From: CAIUGU01 sp040080215
GTDB lineage: Bacteria; Pseudomonadota; Gammaproteobacteria; Steroidobacterales; Steroidobacteraceae
Assembly: GCA_040080215.1 (NCBI GenBank)
Contig: JBEBIT010000010.1
Span: 7,759-71,758 of the forward strand
Direction of reading: 5' to 3'
Length of the DNA: 64,000 nucleotides
Shown here: in pieces, positions 25,349 through 33,887 of the stretch
Layout of the letters: each line of letters begins with the position of its first letter
How positions within the stretch are numbered: the first letter of the stretch is position 1
Made by a program: the position numbers and the translations under genes
Notes under the pieces: generated by a model
Database searches by the model: none
Told to the model about the DNA's origin: nothing
Seen by the model: the letters and a program-made list of their open reading frames with translations, nothing else

Positions 25349-26563
25349 ATGAACGACACCCACCTCATCCCCACCGATTCCGCCACCACAGCCACGGACG
25401 CGTCACTCACGCGCCGCGACTTCATCATCCAGACCTCGGCCATCGCCGCAGCGGGCATGGCCTTGGGCTCATTGGGCGAGGCCGAGGCAGCCCAACCCGC
25501 GAAGGTCGCCGCCGATCCCGAACTCGACATCGCGGAATGGAGCTTTTTCTGGCTTGGCGTGAAGCGCGCGGCACTCGCACGAGGCACCGTCATCAACGGC
25601 GCACAGGCGTATGTGCAATACCAGATCCCGACGAAGGTGCGGCACCCCTACCCCATCGTGATCATCCACGGCGGCGGCGGCCAGGGCCTCGACTGGATGG
25701 GCACGCCCGACGGACGCCGCGGCTGGTCCACGCACTTCCTCGAACAGGGCTACAAGGTGTACGTCGTCGACCGTCCGGGGCACGGTCGCTCGCCCTATCA
25801 CACGGAACTGCACGGGCCTTATCGCCCGGCTGCCACGTACGAGAACATGGAACGGCAATTCTCTGCGCCGGAGAAGTCGCCCAACAAGACCGTCACAGCG
25901 CATCTGCATACCCAGTGGCCCGGTACCACGGGACAGATCGGCGATCCGAGCGTCGATCAGGCCGCAGCTGGCCAGGGCGGCGCTTTCCTCACGGACCTGC
26001 CTGCTACGCACGAGCTGTGGGCTGAAGTGCTCGGCGAACTCCTAGATCGCATCGGACCGTCGATCGTGATGGCGCACTCGATGGGCGGACCGAGTTGCTG
26101 GATTGCTGGCAATGCGCGGCCCCAACTCGTCAAGGGTATCCTCGCCATCGAGCCCAATGGCCCGCCGATGGGCCCGCTGCAATGGGGTGTGACTGCGAGC
26201 CCGATGGTCTATGACCCACCCATTGCGAGGCCTGCGGAACTCAGGACAGTGACAGTGCCTGCACCGAAGCCGGGTTACCAGGCGTGCCAGATCCAGGCCG
26301 AGCCTGCACGCAAGCTCAAGAACCTGGCCAGCATCCCGATCATGCTCGTGACGGCAGAAGCCTCCTATCACGTGCCGTATGACTGGGGCACCGTCGCTTA
26401 CCTCAAGCAGGCTGGCTGCAATGTCGACCACGTGGAGCTCGCCAACATCGGCATCCACGGCAACGGCCACTTCATGATGATGGAGAAGAACAACCGCGAC
26501 ATCTCGCGCGTGCTGTTCAGCTGGCTGGACAAGAACGTTCCAGGGAACACGACCGCCGCGTAA
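25349..26563 (+). CDS. Tat-exported alpha/beta-hydrolase
   Basis: 404 aa. Tat motif TRRDFIIQTSAIAAAG near residue 25, cleavage around AEA at residue 48. HGGGGQGLDWMGTPDGRRGW is shared with domain 1 of the 777-aa protein (given as HGGGGQ and TPDGRRGW). Nucleophile Ser244 sits in AHSMGG, closer to the usual G-x-S-x-G than its neighbours; His374 in GNGH. Last of the plus-strand run from 12559; a hairpin terminator follows. Probably periplasmic; substrate unknown. Confidence 0.88.
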   Translation: MNDTHLIPTDSATTATDASLTRRDFIIQTSAIAAAGMALGSLGEAEAAQPAKVAADPELDIAEWSFFWLGVKRAALARGTVINGAQAYVQYQIPTKVRHPYPIVIIHGGGGQGLDWMGTPDGRRGWSTHFLEQGYKVYVVDRPGHGRSPYHTELHGPYRPAATYENMERQFSAPEKSPNKTVTAHLHTQWPGTTGQIGDPSVDQAAAGQGGAFLTDLPATHELWAEVLGELLDRIGPSIVMAHSMGGPSCWIAGNARPQLVKGILAIEPNGPPMGPLQWGVTASPMVYDPPIARPAELRTVTVPAPKPGYQACQIQAEPARKLKNLASIPIMLVTAEASYHVPYDWGTVAYLKQAGCNVDHVELANIGIHGNGHFMMMEKNNRDISRVLFSWLDKNVPGNTTAA

Positions 26564-26568
26564 CGGCA

Positions 26569-26595
26569 GCAGGCGTCAGCCGGGCTGACGCCTGC
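26569..26595. terminator. Hairpin between converging genes, likely bidirectional terminator
   Basis: A perfect 12-bp stem (GCAGGCGTCAGC with its complement) around a 3-nt CGG loop lies in the 45-nt gap between the stop of the plus-strand hydrolase operon and the stop of A5. The T-run is weak (CTGTTT), so termination strength is uncertain. Confidence 0.65.
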
Positions 26596-26608
26596 CTGTT
26601 TCACAGCC

Positions 26609-27478
26609 TCAGTGCGTGCGCGCCGGGATCAGGTGCGTACGGATGTACTCCGGATACATCTGCGGCGCACCGCCGCGAAACACTTCCGGGTTGATGTTCC
26701 AGCGCTTCGACAGTTCGGCGAGGTTCGCATTCTGTCCCGGCAGGAAATGCGGCACGTCGCCCTGCACGCGCGGCACCTCTACAACCGCGACGCACGGATA
26801 GGTCCACGCCGCCTGGCCTTCGATGCGCGGGTTCATCACGAACGTCTCGCTCTTGGTCAGCGGCTCGGTGAGATACACCGGATCCTCGACGATCGAGATG
26901 TGCGACATGATGTCGCCATGACGCTGGAAACGCTCGATCAGCGTGGCGCGATCGCTCTGCGGGATGCCGTTGCGTCGCACCCAGTTCTGCTTGATGTGTG
27001 TAGTCGTGACGATGAGCGCGTCGCCGTCCCACTTGCCCGTCGAGAAGCCCATCCACGTGTGGGGTGCGAGCTCGTTCGGGTGCTCGCGGCCGTCCATCCA
27101 GATCGTGCGCGTCTGCTCGTACGTGCGGATATACATCATGATCTTCTCGACGACCTGCGTGCTCGGATGGTGCTCTTCCCAGATACGCAGGTTCAGCGGC
27201 CCACGAAAGATGTAGGGCGCCGTGTGCACGCGGCACTGGTGTTCGGGCAGCGTGAGCCGCGCGGGATCCCAGCTGTCGGCGAACAGCCGCGCCGACTCAT
27301 TGATGGGCAGGCCGAGATAGTCGCCGAGCTCAGGGCCAGGCCCGCGCTCGGGCTGGTCTTCATGCTGCCGCGGTTGCCAGCGGCCAGTGAGGTCCGACTG
27401 CGCCACGGCTGGCAGCGTCATCATCATCGACGCGGCGAGCAGCAAGAAGCTCGCGGCAACACTTTTCCGGGCAGTCAT
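26609..27478 (-). CDS. Exported family A protein of unknown function (A5)
   Basis: 289 aa; ATG chosen 7 nt after GGAG rather than a TTG two codons earlier. Signal peptide ends AVAQ near residue 28. Landmarks: RQHEDQPERGPGP, PINESAR, CRVHTAPY, RTIWMDGREHP, GFSTGKWDGD, THIKQNWVRRNG, EDPVYLTEPL, YPEY. The TTHIKQNW variant replaces TTHLK and is shared only with A6, which has the same length, so A5/A6 are a tandem pair. It lies downstream of A6 on the minus strand, with a hairpin between them. Confidence 0.82.
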   Translation of the reverse strand: MTARKSVAASFLLLAASMMMTLPAVAQSDLTGRWQPRQHEDQPERGPGPELGDYLGLPINESARLFADSWDPARLTLPEHQCRVHTAPYIFRGPLNLRIWEEHHPSTQVVEKIMMYIRTYEQTRTIWMDGREHPNELAPHTWMGFSTGKWDGDALIVTTTHIKQNWVRRNGIPQSDRATLIERFQRHGDIMSHISIVEDPVYLTEPLTKSETFVMNPRIEGQAAWTYPCVAVVEVPRVQGDVPHFLPGQNANLAELSKRWNINPEVFRGGAPQMYPEYIRTHLIPARTH

Positions 27479-27496
27479 AAGCAATCTCCAGATAAA

Positions 27497-27531
27497 GAAA
27501 AGCGGCGCTCATTGCCTATGACACGCCGCTT
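27497..27531 (-). terminator. Hairpin terminator between A6 and A5
   Basis: On the minus strand AAGCGGCG (27531-27524) pairs with CGCCGCTT (27507-27500) across a 16-nt loop and is followed by TTTC. It lies 60 nt past the A6 stop and just before the A5 start, so it would reduce A5 transcription from the A6 promoter. Confidence 0.5.
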
Positions 27532-27590
27532 AACCCACGATCCTGTGCCGGCTTGCCAGCACTCCAAAAGCCCGGGCCGTCAACCACTCC

Positions 27591-28460
27591 TCAGCGGGTT
27601 CGCTCCGCCGTCTGGTGGGTCTTGATCCACTCGGGATACATCGTGGCGGCACCACCACGGAACGCTTCATGCGAGATGTTCCAGCGCCGGTACAGCTCTT
27701 CCATGTTCTTGTTCTGGCCGGGCAGGTAGTGCGGCACGTCGCCCTGCTCACGCGGCACTTCGACTACTGCCACGCACGGATACGTCCAGGCAGCCTGGCC
27801 CTCGACGCGCGGGTTCAGCATGTAGACCTCGTTCTTGGTCAGCGGCTCGGTGAGGTACACGGGATCCTTCACCGTCCACAGGTGGTTCATCATGTCGCCG
27901 TTGCGGATGAACACCTCTTCCATTTCCGCAGCGTCGCTCTGCGGCACGCCATTGCGACGGATCCAGTTCTGCTTGATGTGCGTGGTACGCACCTTGAGCA
28001 TGTCGCCGTCCCACTGGCCCGTCGAGAAGCCCATCCACGTATGCGGCACGAGGTCGTTCGGATGCGGGCGGCCGTCCATGTAGATCACGCGGGTCTGCTC
28101 GTACGTGCTGATGTACATGCGGATCTCTTTCAGGATCTGCGTCGCAGGGTCGCGTACTTCCGAGATCCTGAGGTTGTGGGGACCGCGATGGATGTACGGC
28201 GAGGTATGCACGCGGCACTGGTGCTCAGGGAGCGTCAGACGCGCCGGATCCCAGCTGTCCGCAAACATCCGGGCGGAATCGTTGATCGGCAGGCCGACGT
28301 AATCGGCGAGCTCGGGGCCCGGGATGCGTTCGGGAAAGTCCTCGTGCAAGCGGGGCTGCCACTTGCCGGACAGGTCCATCTGCGCGTACGCCGGCGCGAC
28401 CGTGCAAACGGCAGCGAGCGCCAGGAAAAGGCCCGTATAGCGGGTGCGTGCCATTGTCAT
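27591..28460 (-). CDS. Exported family A protein under the conserved 43-bp promoter (A6)
   Basis: 289 aa, ATG 7 nt after GGGGA. Signal peptide ends APAYAQ near residue 26. Landmarks: RLHEDFPERIPGP, PINDSAR, CRVHTSPY, RVIYMDGRPHP, GFSTGQWDGD, THIKQNWIRRNG, KDPVYLTEPL, YPEW. Very similar to A5. This copy is preceded, about 55 nt upstream, by the promoter/operator shared with the MhqD-like hydrolase and the LinE/MhqO-like dioxygenase genes, which is the best evidence in the window for what family A has to do with: quinone or hydroquinone metabolism (inference). Confidence 0.84.
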   Translation of the reverse strand: MTMARTRYTGLFLALAAVCTVAPAYAQMDLSGKWQPRLHEDFPERIPGPELADYVGLPINDSARMFADSWDPARLTLPEHQCRVHTSPYIHRGPHNLRISEVRDPATQILKEIRMYISTYEQTRVIYMDGRPHPNDLVPHTWMGFSTGQWDGDMLKVRTTHIKQNWIRRNGVPQSDAAEMEEVFIRNGDMMNHLWTVKDPVYLTEPLTKNEVYMLNPRVEGQAAWTYPCVAVVEVPREQGDVPHYLPGQNKNMEELYRRWNISHEAFRGGAATMYPEWIKTHQTAERTR

Positions 28461-28514
28461 TTTCTATTCCCCAAGAACTGCTGCGGTCCCTGCCTGGACC
28501 CTGCCGCTGCCCGG

Positions 28515-28557
28515 ACTATAGTGAAAGTCGGGAAGCCCCAAGAAGCGATATTTTCTG
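28515..28557 (-). promoter_or_regulatory. Conserved 43-bp promoter/operator element, copy 1 (upstream of A6)
   Basis: Reading the minus strand: near-dyad CAGAA-N8-TTCTT (28557-28540), then 19 nt, then a -10-like TATAGT (28520-28515). The segment from CAGAAAATAT to CTATAGT has exactly the same internal length (26 nt between blocks) as copies at 34555 and 38719. The dyad overlaps the expected -35 region, as in LysR-activated promoters. The A6 start codon is about 55 nt downstream. Confidence 0.75.
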
Positions 28558-28598
28558 AGACCTATCATGACCCGGAATCATTGCTCCGGGGGGGCTTT

Positions 28599-28749
28599 AA
28601 GGGGACAGATCTATTTTTCCGCCGAGCCGCCTTCACTGGCGACGCACTGCGGAAAATAGATCTGTCCCCTTATAAGGCAGATCTATTTTTCCGCCGAGCC
28701 GCCTTCACTGGCGACGCACTGCGGAAAATAGATCTGTCCCCTTATAAGG
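28599..28749. repeat. Palindromic GGGGACAGATCTATTTT element with an exact 72-bp tandem duplication
   Basis: Arms AGGGGACAGATCTATTTT and AAAATAGATCTGTCCCCTT face each other around a GCCGAGCCGCC-containing loop. The unit 28606-28677 is repeated without a mismatch at 28678-28749, so the locus holds two head-to-tail hairpins. The same arms form a third element at 30495-30579 on the other side of the carboxylesterase gene. They look like REP-type or miniature mobile elements; no transposase is present. 28461-28754 holds no gene. Confidence 0.85.
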
Positions 28750-28754
28750 CACGT

Positions 28755-30470
28755 TCAGGCGCCGCGCGCTGGCCGCGATGCGTCCAGGACGGCATTCACC
28801 GCCCGAAGCTCTTCACCCTTGTAGTCCGGTACTGCCTTGGTGTCGATATTGAACACCATCGTGTCGCGGGCCTCGAGCGTAAAGGGCTTCCACTCCGGGA
28901 TACCGGGGTGGTTCGGGTTGCCCGTGCGCGCAAACGTCGCCCAGGCGGTGGACATCTTCTCTTCCAGCCCCTTGAGTTCGGGCGCCGTGCCGAGCACCGG
29001 CCCTGCGACCTCGACGTTGTGCAGCGCAAAGGGAATATCCATGCAGTGCATGGAACGCAGCTCCCCATCGCGCACCGGCGAATAGAAGCCGAAGTGGTAC
29101 TTGAACACAGGCGCCTTGCCCAGGGCCGCCTTGCGCTCGGCCTGCAGGCCGGTGCCGCGACGGAAGTTGGACGCGTCCGTGCCGAGCTTGAGGAACAGGT
29201 CCAGGTTGCTGGCATTCGGATAGGAGGTGCGATACAGGGCGATGAGACGATCTGCTGTCGCATCGTCCGAGCGGAGCGCACCGCGAACGTAATGGCGCAG
29301 GCTGGCCTCGTCGAGTTTGTCGTAGTTCTGGAAAGTGTTCCAGGTGATCTCGGTGTCGGTGGAGCCGATCATCAGCGGGACGTCCTCGGAGATCGACGTC
29401 GCGACGGGATCGAAGATGTGGGCCGGAATCGTGCGGCTGTCCATGACGGGCGAGAACTGGCCCACGCCCGGGGCATCGGTCAGGGCATCGCGCAAGACAT
29501 AGAACGGCATCTGCTGCAGCTGGTCGAGCTGGTTCGGCTTCAGGTTCACGGCCTTCAGCACTGCGCGGGCGGTGGCAGTGGCCTGGTCCGGTGTCTGGCT
29601 GCGCACTTGCGAGCCGCTCTGGGCAATTGCGCGATGGAACAGTCCCTTTGCAGCCGGCATGCCGAGCAACGTGCTGACCTTCGATCCGCCGCCGGATTGA
29701 CCGAGGATAGTGACGTTGTTCGGGTCGCCGCCGAACTTCTCGATGTTGTCCTTGACCCATTGCAGCGCGAGCACGACATCGAGCATGCCGACATTGCTGG
29801 CCTGCGAGTACTTCTCCCCGCCGACTTCAGGCAGGTACAGGAAACCGAATACGTTGAGGCGGTGGTTCACGCCGACGAACACGACGTCGTGCACATTCGC
29901 CATGTTGGTGCCGTCATACGGCAAGCCACCGGACGAGCCACCCGAAAAGCCGCCGCCGTGCAGCCACACCATGACGGGACGCTTGGCGTTGTCGGCGAGG
30001 CCTTTGGACCAGACGTTGAGAACAAGGCACTCTTCGCTCGACGCTTCGAGGCGATACAGCACGCCCCACTCGTGGATGATGCGGGCCTGCGTCTGCGGTG
30101 CGCGGGGACCGATCTCGGCGCAGGTCTTCACGTCGGTCCACGGCGCTGGCGCACTCGCGGGCAGGAAGCGGTTGTTGCCGCCGGTAGGTGCGCCATACGG
30201 CACGCCACGGAACGCGTGGATGTCACCGCGACGCGAACCCTTGATCTTGCCGAACGTGGTTTCGACGGTCTCGCCGTCGACGTAGGGAACCGGGCCTGCC
30301 TTCGCCGGTGCGGCCGCCGCGGGAGCCACCGATTGCTCGGCCGGGCTGCAACCCGCGGCCAACGCGCCCGCTGCAGCCAGCGCGCCCATTCCCAGGAACG
30401 AGCGCCGATCGACGCTGCTCTGCTCGGTGCCCTGCTGGCGAGACTTCGTGTTCTTCGACTCCGCAACCAT
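28755..30470 (-). CDS. Type-B carboxylesterase, Tat-lipoprotein
   Basis: 571 aa. N-terminus DRRSFLGMGALAAAGALAAGC combines a twin-arginine motif (R22-R23) with a lipobox ending at Cys41, so it is probably a Tat-exported lipoprotein (landmarks DRRSFLG and LAAGC). Carboxylesterase/lipase type B features in order: GDIHAFRGVPYG, EECLVLNVW, MVWLHGGGFSGGSSG (oxyanion hole), and the nucleophile elbow GQSGGGSK. Full length. It hydrolyses an ester whose identity is unknown. The gene is bracketed by related palindromes at 28599-28749 and 30495-30579, an arrangement suggesting it moved or was rearranged as a unit. Confidence 0.9.
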   Translation of the reverse strand: MVAESKNTKSRQQGTEQSSVDRRSFLGMGALAAAGALAAGCSPAEQSVAPAAAAPAKAGPVPYVDGETVETTFGKIKGSRRGDIHAFRGVPYGAPTGGNNRFLPASAPAPWTDVKTCAEIGPRAPQTQARIIHEWGVLYRLEASSEECLVLNVWSKGLADNAKRPVMVWLHGGGFSGGSSGGLPYDGTNMANVHDVVFVGVNHRLNVFGFLYLPEVGGEKYSQASNVGMLDVVLALQWVKDNIEKFGGDPNNVTILGQSGGGSKVSTLLGMPAAKGLFHRAIAQSGSQVRSQTPDQATATARAVLKAVNLKPNQLDQLQQMPFYVLRDALTDAPGVGQFSPVMDSRTIPAHIFDPVATSISEDVPLMIGSTDTEITWNTFQNYDKLDEASLRHYVRGALRSDDATADRLIALYRTSYPNASNLDLFLKLGTDASNFRRGTGLQAERKAALGKAPVFKYHFGFYSPVRDGELRSMHCMDIPFALHNVEVAGPVLGTAPELKGLEEKMSTAWATFARTGNPNHPGIPEWKPFTLEARDTMVFNIDTKAVPDYKGEELRAVNAVLDASRPARGA

Positions 30471-30494
30471 GGCCGATCCCCCTCGAATGATGTT

Positions 30495-30579
30495 GTATTC
30501 CGAAAGGGGACAGATCTATTTTCCTCGGCAGGTTGCCGCGCACTGCCGAGGAAAATAGATCTGTCCCCTTTCGGAATAC
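30495..30579. repeat. Perfect 37-bp inverted repeat of the GGGGACAGATCTATTTT type
   Basis: Left arm 30495-30531 and right arm 30543-30579 are perfectly complementary around an 11-nt loop. The inner arm GGGGACAGATCTATTTT is the same as in the tandem element at 28599-28749, while the outer (GTATTCCGAAA) and innermost (CCTCGGCAG) parts differ. It begins 25 nt upstream of the carboxylesterase start. As RNA it would fold into a very stable hairpin. Confidence 0.85.
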
Positions 30580-30635
30580 CAAGTATGTGCGCTGGACTCC
30601 GCGTTGCCAACAGCTTGAGAGGACGCTCGCAGCGC

Positions 30636-30669
30636 AAAAAAAAGCCCCGGGACCTTTCGATCCCGGGGC
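30636..30669 (-). terminator. Rho-independent terminator of the TonB receptor gene
   Basis: On the minus strand GCCCCGGGA pairs with TCCCGGGGC around an 8-nt loop and is followed by eight T residues (plus-strand A-run 30636-30643). It lies about 50 nt past the receptor stop codon. Confidence 0.85.
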
Positions 30670-30717
30670 CAGCGACTTAACGCTTCATTTTCTCGAGTTC
30701 AGATCAGGCTTGAGTGA

Positions 30718-33516
30718 TCACTCAAACTTGAAGTTGAACTGCAGGCCATACTCGGCGGGACGGCCGACCGTCATGAAGTGGATCTGTTCCGCCTTCGTGA
30801 AGAAGCCCGAGTTGAAGTAGTACTCGTTCGTCAGGTTGGAACCCGTGAGGGCCACCTGCCAGTTCGAACCCGAGTCATACCCGATACGTGCATTCAGGAT
30901 GCCGTAGGCTTCCTGGACGCGCTGGAGGACTTCACCCGTCTGCAGGGTGTACTGGTCCGTCCAGGTGTAGTCGAGGCGCGGGGTGATCGAACGGCCACCG
31001 GCCAGCTGGAACTCGTACGACGTGCCGAAGTTGGTAGTCAACTCAGGAGCACCGGCAAAGATGCTTCCGGCATTGACGGCTGCAAACGGCAGCTTGCCGC
31101 CGTTCGCAAAGTCCGCTGCATCACTACCCACTTCGGTGTACTCCGTCTTGAGGTAGCCGACGTTCAGGTTGAAACGCAGGTTGTCGGTTGCACGCCACGT
31201 GGTCTCGAGCTCGATGCCCTTGGCCTCGGCCTTCTTCACGCCCACCGTGTAGAGCGACGGGAAGAAGAAGATGTCGTTGCCGGGCACGCCGTCAACATTG
31301 ATCTGCGAGTCCGCAAAGCCGTTGCCGTCGACGTCCCACCAGCTCGTCGCATGGTAGGCGCTGACCGGGATGTTCTCCCAGTCGGTGTAGAACGCCGTCA
31401 CGTTCGTGCGCAGCTGGCCACCGAACCAATCGGCGCGCATGCCGACCTCGAAGCTCTTCACGGTCTGCTCGTCGCGCACCAGCGGGTTCAGCTGGCCATA
31501 CACGTCGTTGCCGGCCGGATTGTTGACGAAGATGTCACGCATGTAGCCGCCAACGCAGCTGGTGCCCGATGCCAGCGTACCTGCACCGCACGTGCCGGTG
31601 TTCGGCGTCACAACCAGGATGTTGGCACCCACGGACGACGTCCCACCGGGCTGGTAGCCGTCGGAGTAGCCGACGTACGTCATCAGGTCCGGACTCCACT
31701 GGTACTGCAGCGTCAGGCGCTTGGTGAGCGCGTCGAACTTGCTGGGATTGAGGCGGCCCGGCAATGGAGTGCCGGCCGAATTCACCTGCAGGTAGCCGAA
31801 GTAGTTCGGGATATCCGTGTCAGGCAGCAGCCCGGCGCGGCTCGGCGTGTGGTTCAGCAGGTTGATCGAGCCGGGGTTCTCGTCCCAGCTCTTGCGCAGG
31901 CCGAAGGCCACGTTCAACTTGTCCGTCGCACGCCAGGTGACGTCGCCGAACACGGCCTTCGTGGTCGAGTTCGTGAGCGATCCCGTGTCGGCGTTGCTCG
32001 CTGCCGCCGCGGTGAAGACACCGGGGTTCACGCCCAGCGCTGCGGTCTGCAGCGTCGGATTGTTGGCAGCCAGGCCGGGCTGTGCAGCTGCCAGCGCACC
32101 AGCGGTGGTGGTGACCGGGTTCAACTGCGATGCATCGCGGTTCAACGCACGGGCACGGTTGTTGAAGCAGTTGACCTGGTCGTTCAGCGTGATGCCACGG
32201 CCGGTGCGGTTTGAGGCACTCCACAGGTCGCAAGTGAACTCGGGCATGCCCCAGGTCACGCCGCGGCCGTTGGTGTTCTGGTACTGGTAGAACCCGCCAA
32301 GGACCCAATCAACCCGCTCATGCGAACCCAGGATCTGCAGTTCCTGGCTGAAGCTGTTGGTACGGGTGTTGTTCAACCGCTCGAGCAGGACCACCTCGGC
32401 GGCGCCGTCGAAGTCAACCTGGGTGACGCGCTTCAGTTCCTTGTAGCCGCTGATGCCGCGGACGCGGAACGTATCGTTGATCTCCCAGTTGAGGTCGAGG
32501 GTATGGCGCAGGTTGTTGATGACGATACCGTGCGTTTCCCACGCCACGCGCGTGTCGTACTTGCCAAGCGACGTGCTGTACGGCTGGCCCGACGTGTTGT
32601 TCGCGTTGTTGTACGCGATGTTCGTGAAGCCGTTGATGTAGTTGCCGTTCCGCGTTGCATTGGCGTAGGCCTGCACCTGCGGGTTCGTGTTGAACGTCGT
32701 TGCGCCGACGGTGCGGGTGCCGGTCGGACCGATTTCCCATACGACGCGGGCCGGGCCGAGGCGGTCCGTATCCGACTTCTCGATGTTGTAGCGGGCCGAG
32801 AAGCCGTCGAACGGCTTCCACAGGAAGTCCGCGCGATACAGCGTGTCGTTGGTGTCGCCGTACTTGCGGTCGATGACCTTGGAGGTCACGAAGCCGTCAC
32901 GCGTCATCGAGGCACCGGTCAACTTCGTCTTGAAGGTATCCGACAGCGGCAGGTCGAGCGAGAACTGGATGTCCTTGCGGTCGAAGCTGCCGAGCGTTGC
33001 CTGGACGCGTGCACCGTAGACATCGGCAGGAGCCTTCGTCACGTACGACACGGCGCCACCGAGCGAGCCGTTGCCGAACAGCGTGCCCTGCGGGCCGCGC
33101 AGCACTTCAATGCGATCCACTTCGACGACGCCCATGGTGAGCAGGCCGTCGGTGGTGGGCTGGTCGACACCGTCGATGTAGACGGACACGCCGGGCATGC
33201 CGCGGACGCGGAAGCTGGCCTGCGACTCACCCGAGTTGCCGCCACCCATGACCGACAGGTTCGGGGCCACGGCGTTCATGCTCTGCACGGACTCGATACC
33301 GCGCTGCTGGAGGTTCTCGCCACCGAACGCGGAAATCGCGATCGGCACGTCCTGCAGGCTTTCCTCACGACGGCGAGCCGTCACGAGCACTTCTTCGATA
33401 GCACCGGCAACGGATTGACCGGCGGGCTGGGCGGCGTAGGCGCCCGTAGGCAGCCATGCGACAGCTGCGAGGCTCGCAGCGGCATAGATTGCCTTGTTGC
33501 GACGATGGGTCGACAT
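30718..33516 (-). CDS. TonB-dependent outer-membrane receptor
   Basis: 932 aa. Signal peptide to about residue 29 (AYAAQ), TonB box/plug start EEVLVTARRREESLQDVPIAI (landmarks VLVTARRREE and QDVPIAI) at about 42, plug domain to about 190 with RGMPGVSVYIDGVDQP and EVLRGPQGTLFGNGSLGG, then the beta-barrel with a long loop region near 440-520 and a C-terminal strand ending QFNFKFE. This pattern is typical of the large receptor families that import glycans, terpenoids, steroids or aromatics rather than siderophores in such bacteria; the ligand cannot be read. It lies between exported hydrolase genes, suggesting coupling of uptake and periplasmic hydrolysis. Confidence 0.93.
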   Translation of the reverse strand: MSTHRRNKAIYAAASLAAVAWLPTGAYAAQPAGQSVAGAIEEVLVTARRREESLQDVPIAISAFGGENLQQRGIESVQSMNAVAPNLSVMGGGNSGESQASFRVRGMPGVSVYIDGVDQPTTDGLLTMGVVEVDRIEVLRGPQGTLFGNGSLGGAVSYVTKAPADVYGARVQATLGSFDRKDIQFSLDLPLSDTFKTKLTGASMTRDGFVTSKVIDRKYGDTNDTLYRADFLWKPFDGFSARYNIEKSDTDRLGPARVVWEIGPTGTRTVGATTFNTNPQVQAYANATRNGNYINGFTNIAYNNANNTSGQPYSTSLGKYDTRVAWETHGIVINNLRHTLDLNWEINDTFRVRGISGYKELKRVTQVDFDGAAEVVLLERLNNTRTNSFSQELQILGSHERVDWVLGGFYQYQNTNGRGVTWGMPEFTCDLWSASNRTGRGITLNDQVNCFNNRARALNRDASQLNPVTTTAGALAAAQPGLAANNPTLQTAALGVNPGVFTAAAASNADTGSLTNSTTKAVFGDVTWRATDKLNVAFGLRKSWDENPGSINLLNHTPSRAGLLPDTDIPNYFGYLQVNSAGTPLPGRLNPSKFDALTKRLTLQYQWSPDLMTYVGYSDGYQPGGTSSVGANILVVTPNTGTCGAGTLASGTSCVGGYMRDIFVNNPAGNDVYGQLNPLVRDEQTVKSFEVGMRADWFGGQLRTNVTAFYTDWENIPVSAYHATSWWDVDGNGFADSQINVDGVPGNDIFFFPSLYTVGVKKAEAKGIELETTWRATDNLRFNLNVGYLKTEYTEVGSDAADFANGGKLPFAAVNAGSIFAGAPELTTNFGTSYEFQLAGGRSITPRLDYTWTDQYTLQTGEVLQRVQEAYGILNARIGYDSGSNWQVALTGSNLTNEYYFNSGFFTKAEQIHFMTVGRPAEYGLQFNFKFE

Positions 33517-33887
33517 TGATGAATCCCCCTAATAGATACCAGACGACAAATCAAACCAAGACCATCGAGATCGATCCGGCGGCTCGGCCGCCTTGACTTA
33601 CGCTCCGCAACAGCCTCCGGCTCTCGATGCAGCGCCGGGGTTGTGTCATTTCGACAACAAGCGGAACGGTGGTGTCTTGCAGGTGCTTTTCAGCGCCTAC
33701 GGTTTACCTTGCTCTCGCTTATGCGTCAAGCACGACTTGATATTTGTCAATTTTCCGCTAACAGAGACAGCCCGGCGCTCGGGGGGTTCCCGAGTCGTCG
33801 AACGTGACGTTATGGCATGTTGCGTTGCACATTCGCCACGGATGTCGCAGCGTCGTTCATGGAGACCGGTCGATGGCGGGTCGCGCC
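33517..33887. other. Intergenic region upstream of the TonB receptor
   Basis: 371 nt with no supportable gene. It must carry the receptor promoter on the minus strand. An AT-rich patch at 33735-33768 (TTGATATTTGTCAATTTTC) is the most promoter-like stretch. No copy of the 43-bp element and no riboswitch pattern was recognised. Confidence 0.4.

Noticed and set aside
28599..28749. Tandem repeat considered as a CRISPR array
   Set aside because: Two contiguous 72-bp copies with no variable spacers; repeats are hairpin elements and no cas gene is present.
27615..30680. Plus-strand open frame of about 1020 codons opposite A6 and the carboxylesterase
   Set aside because: Runs through the tandem palindrome and antisense to two clear genes; repeats in its translation come from the 72-bp duplication only.
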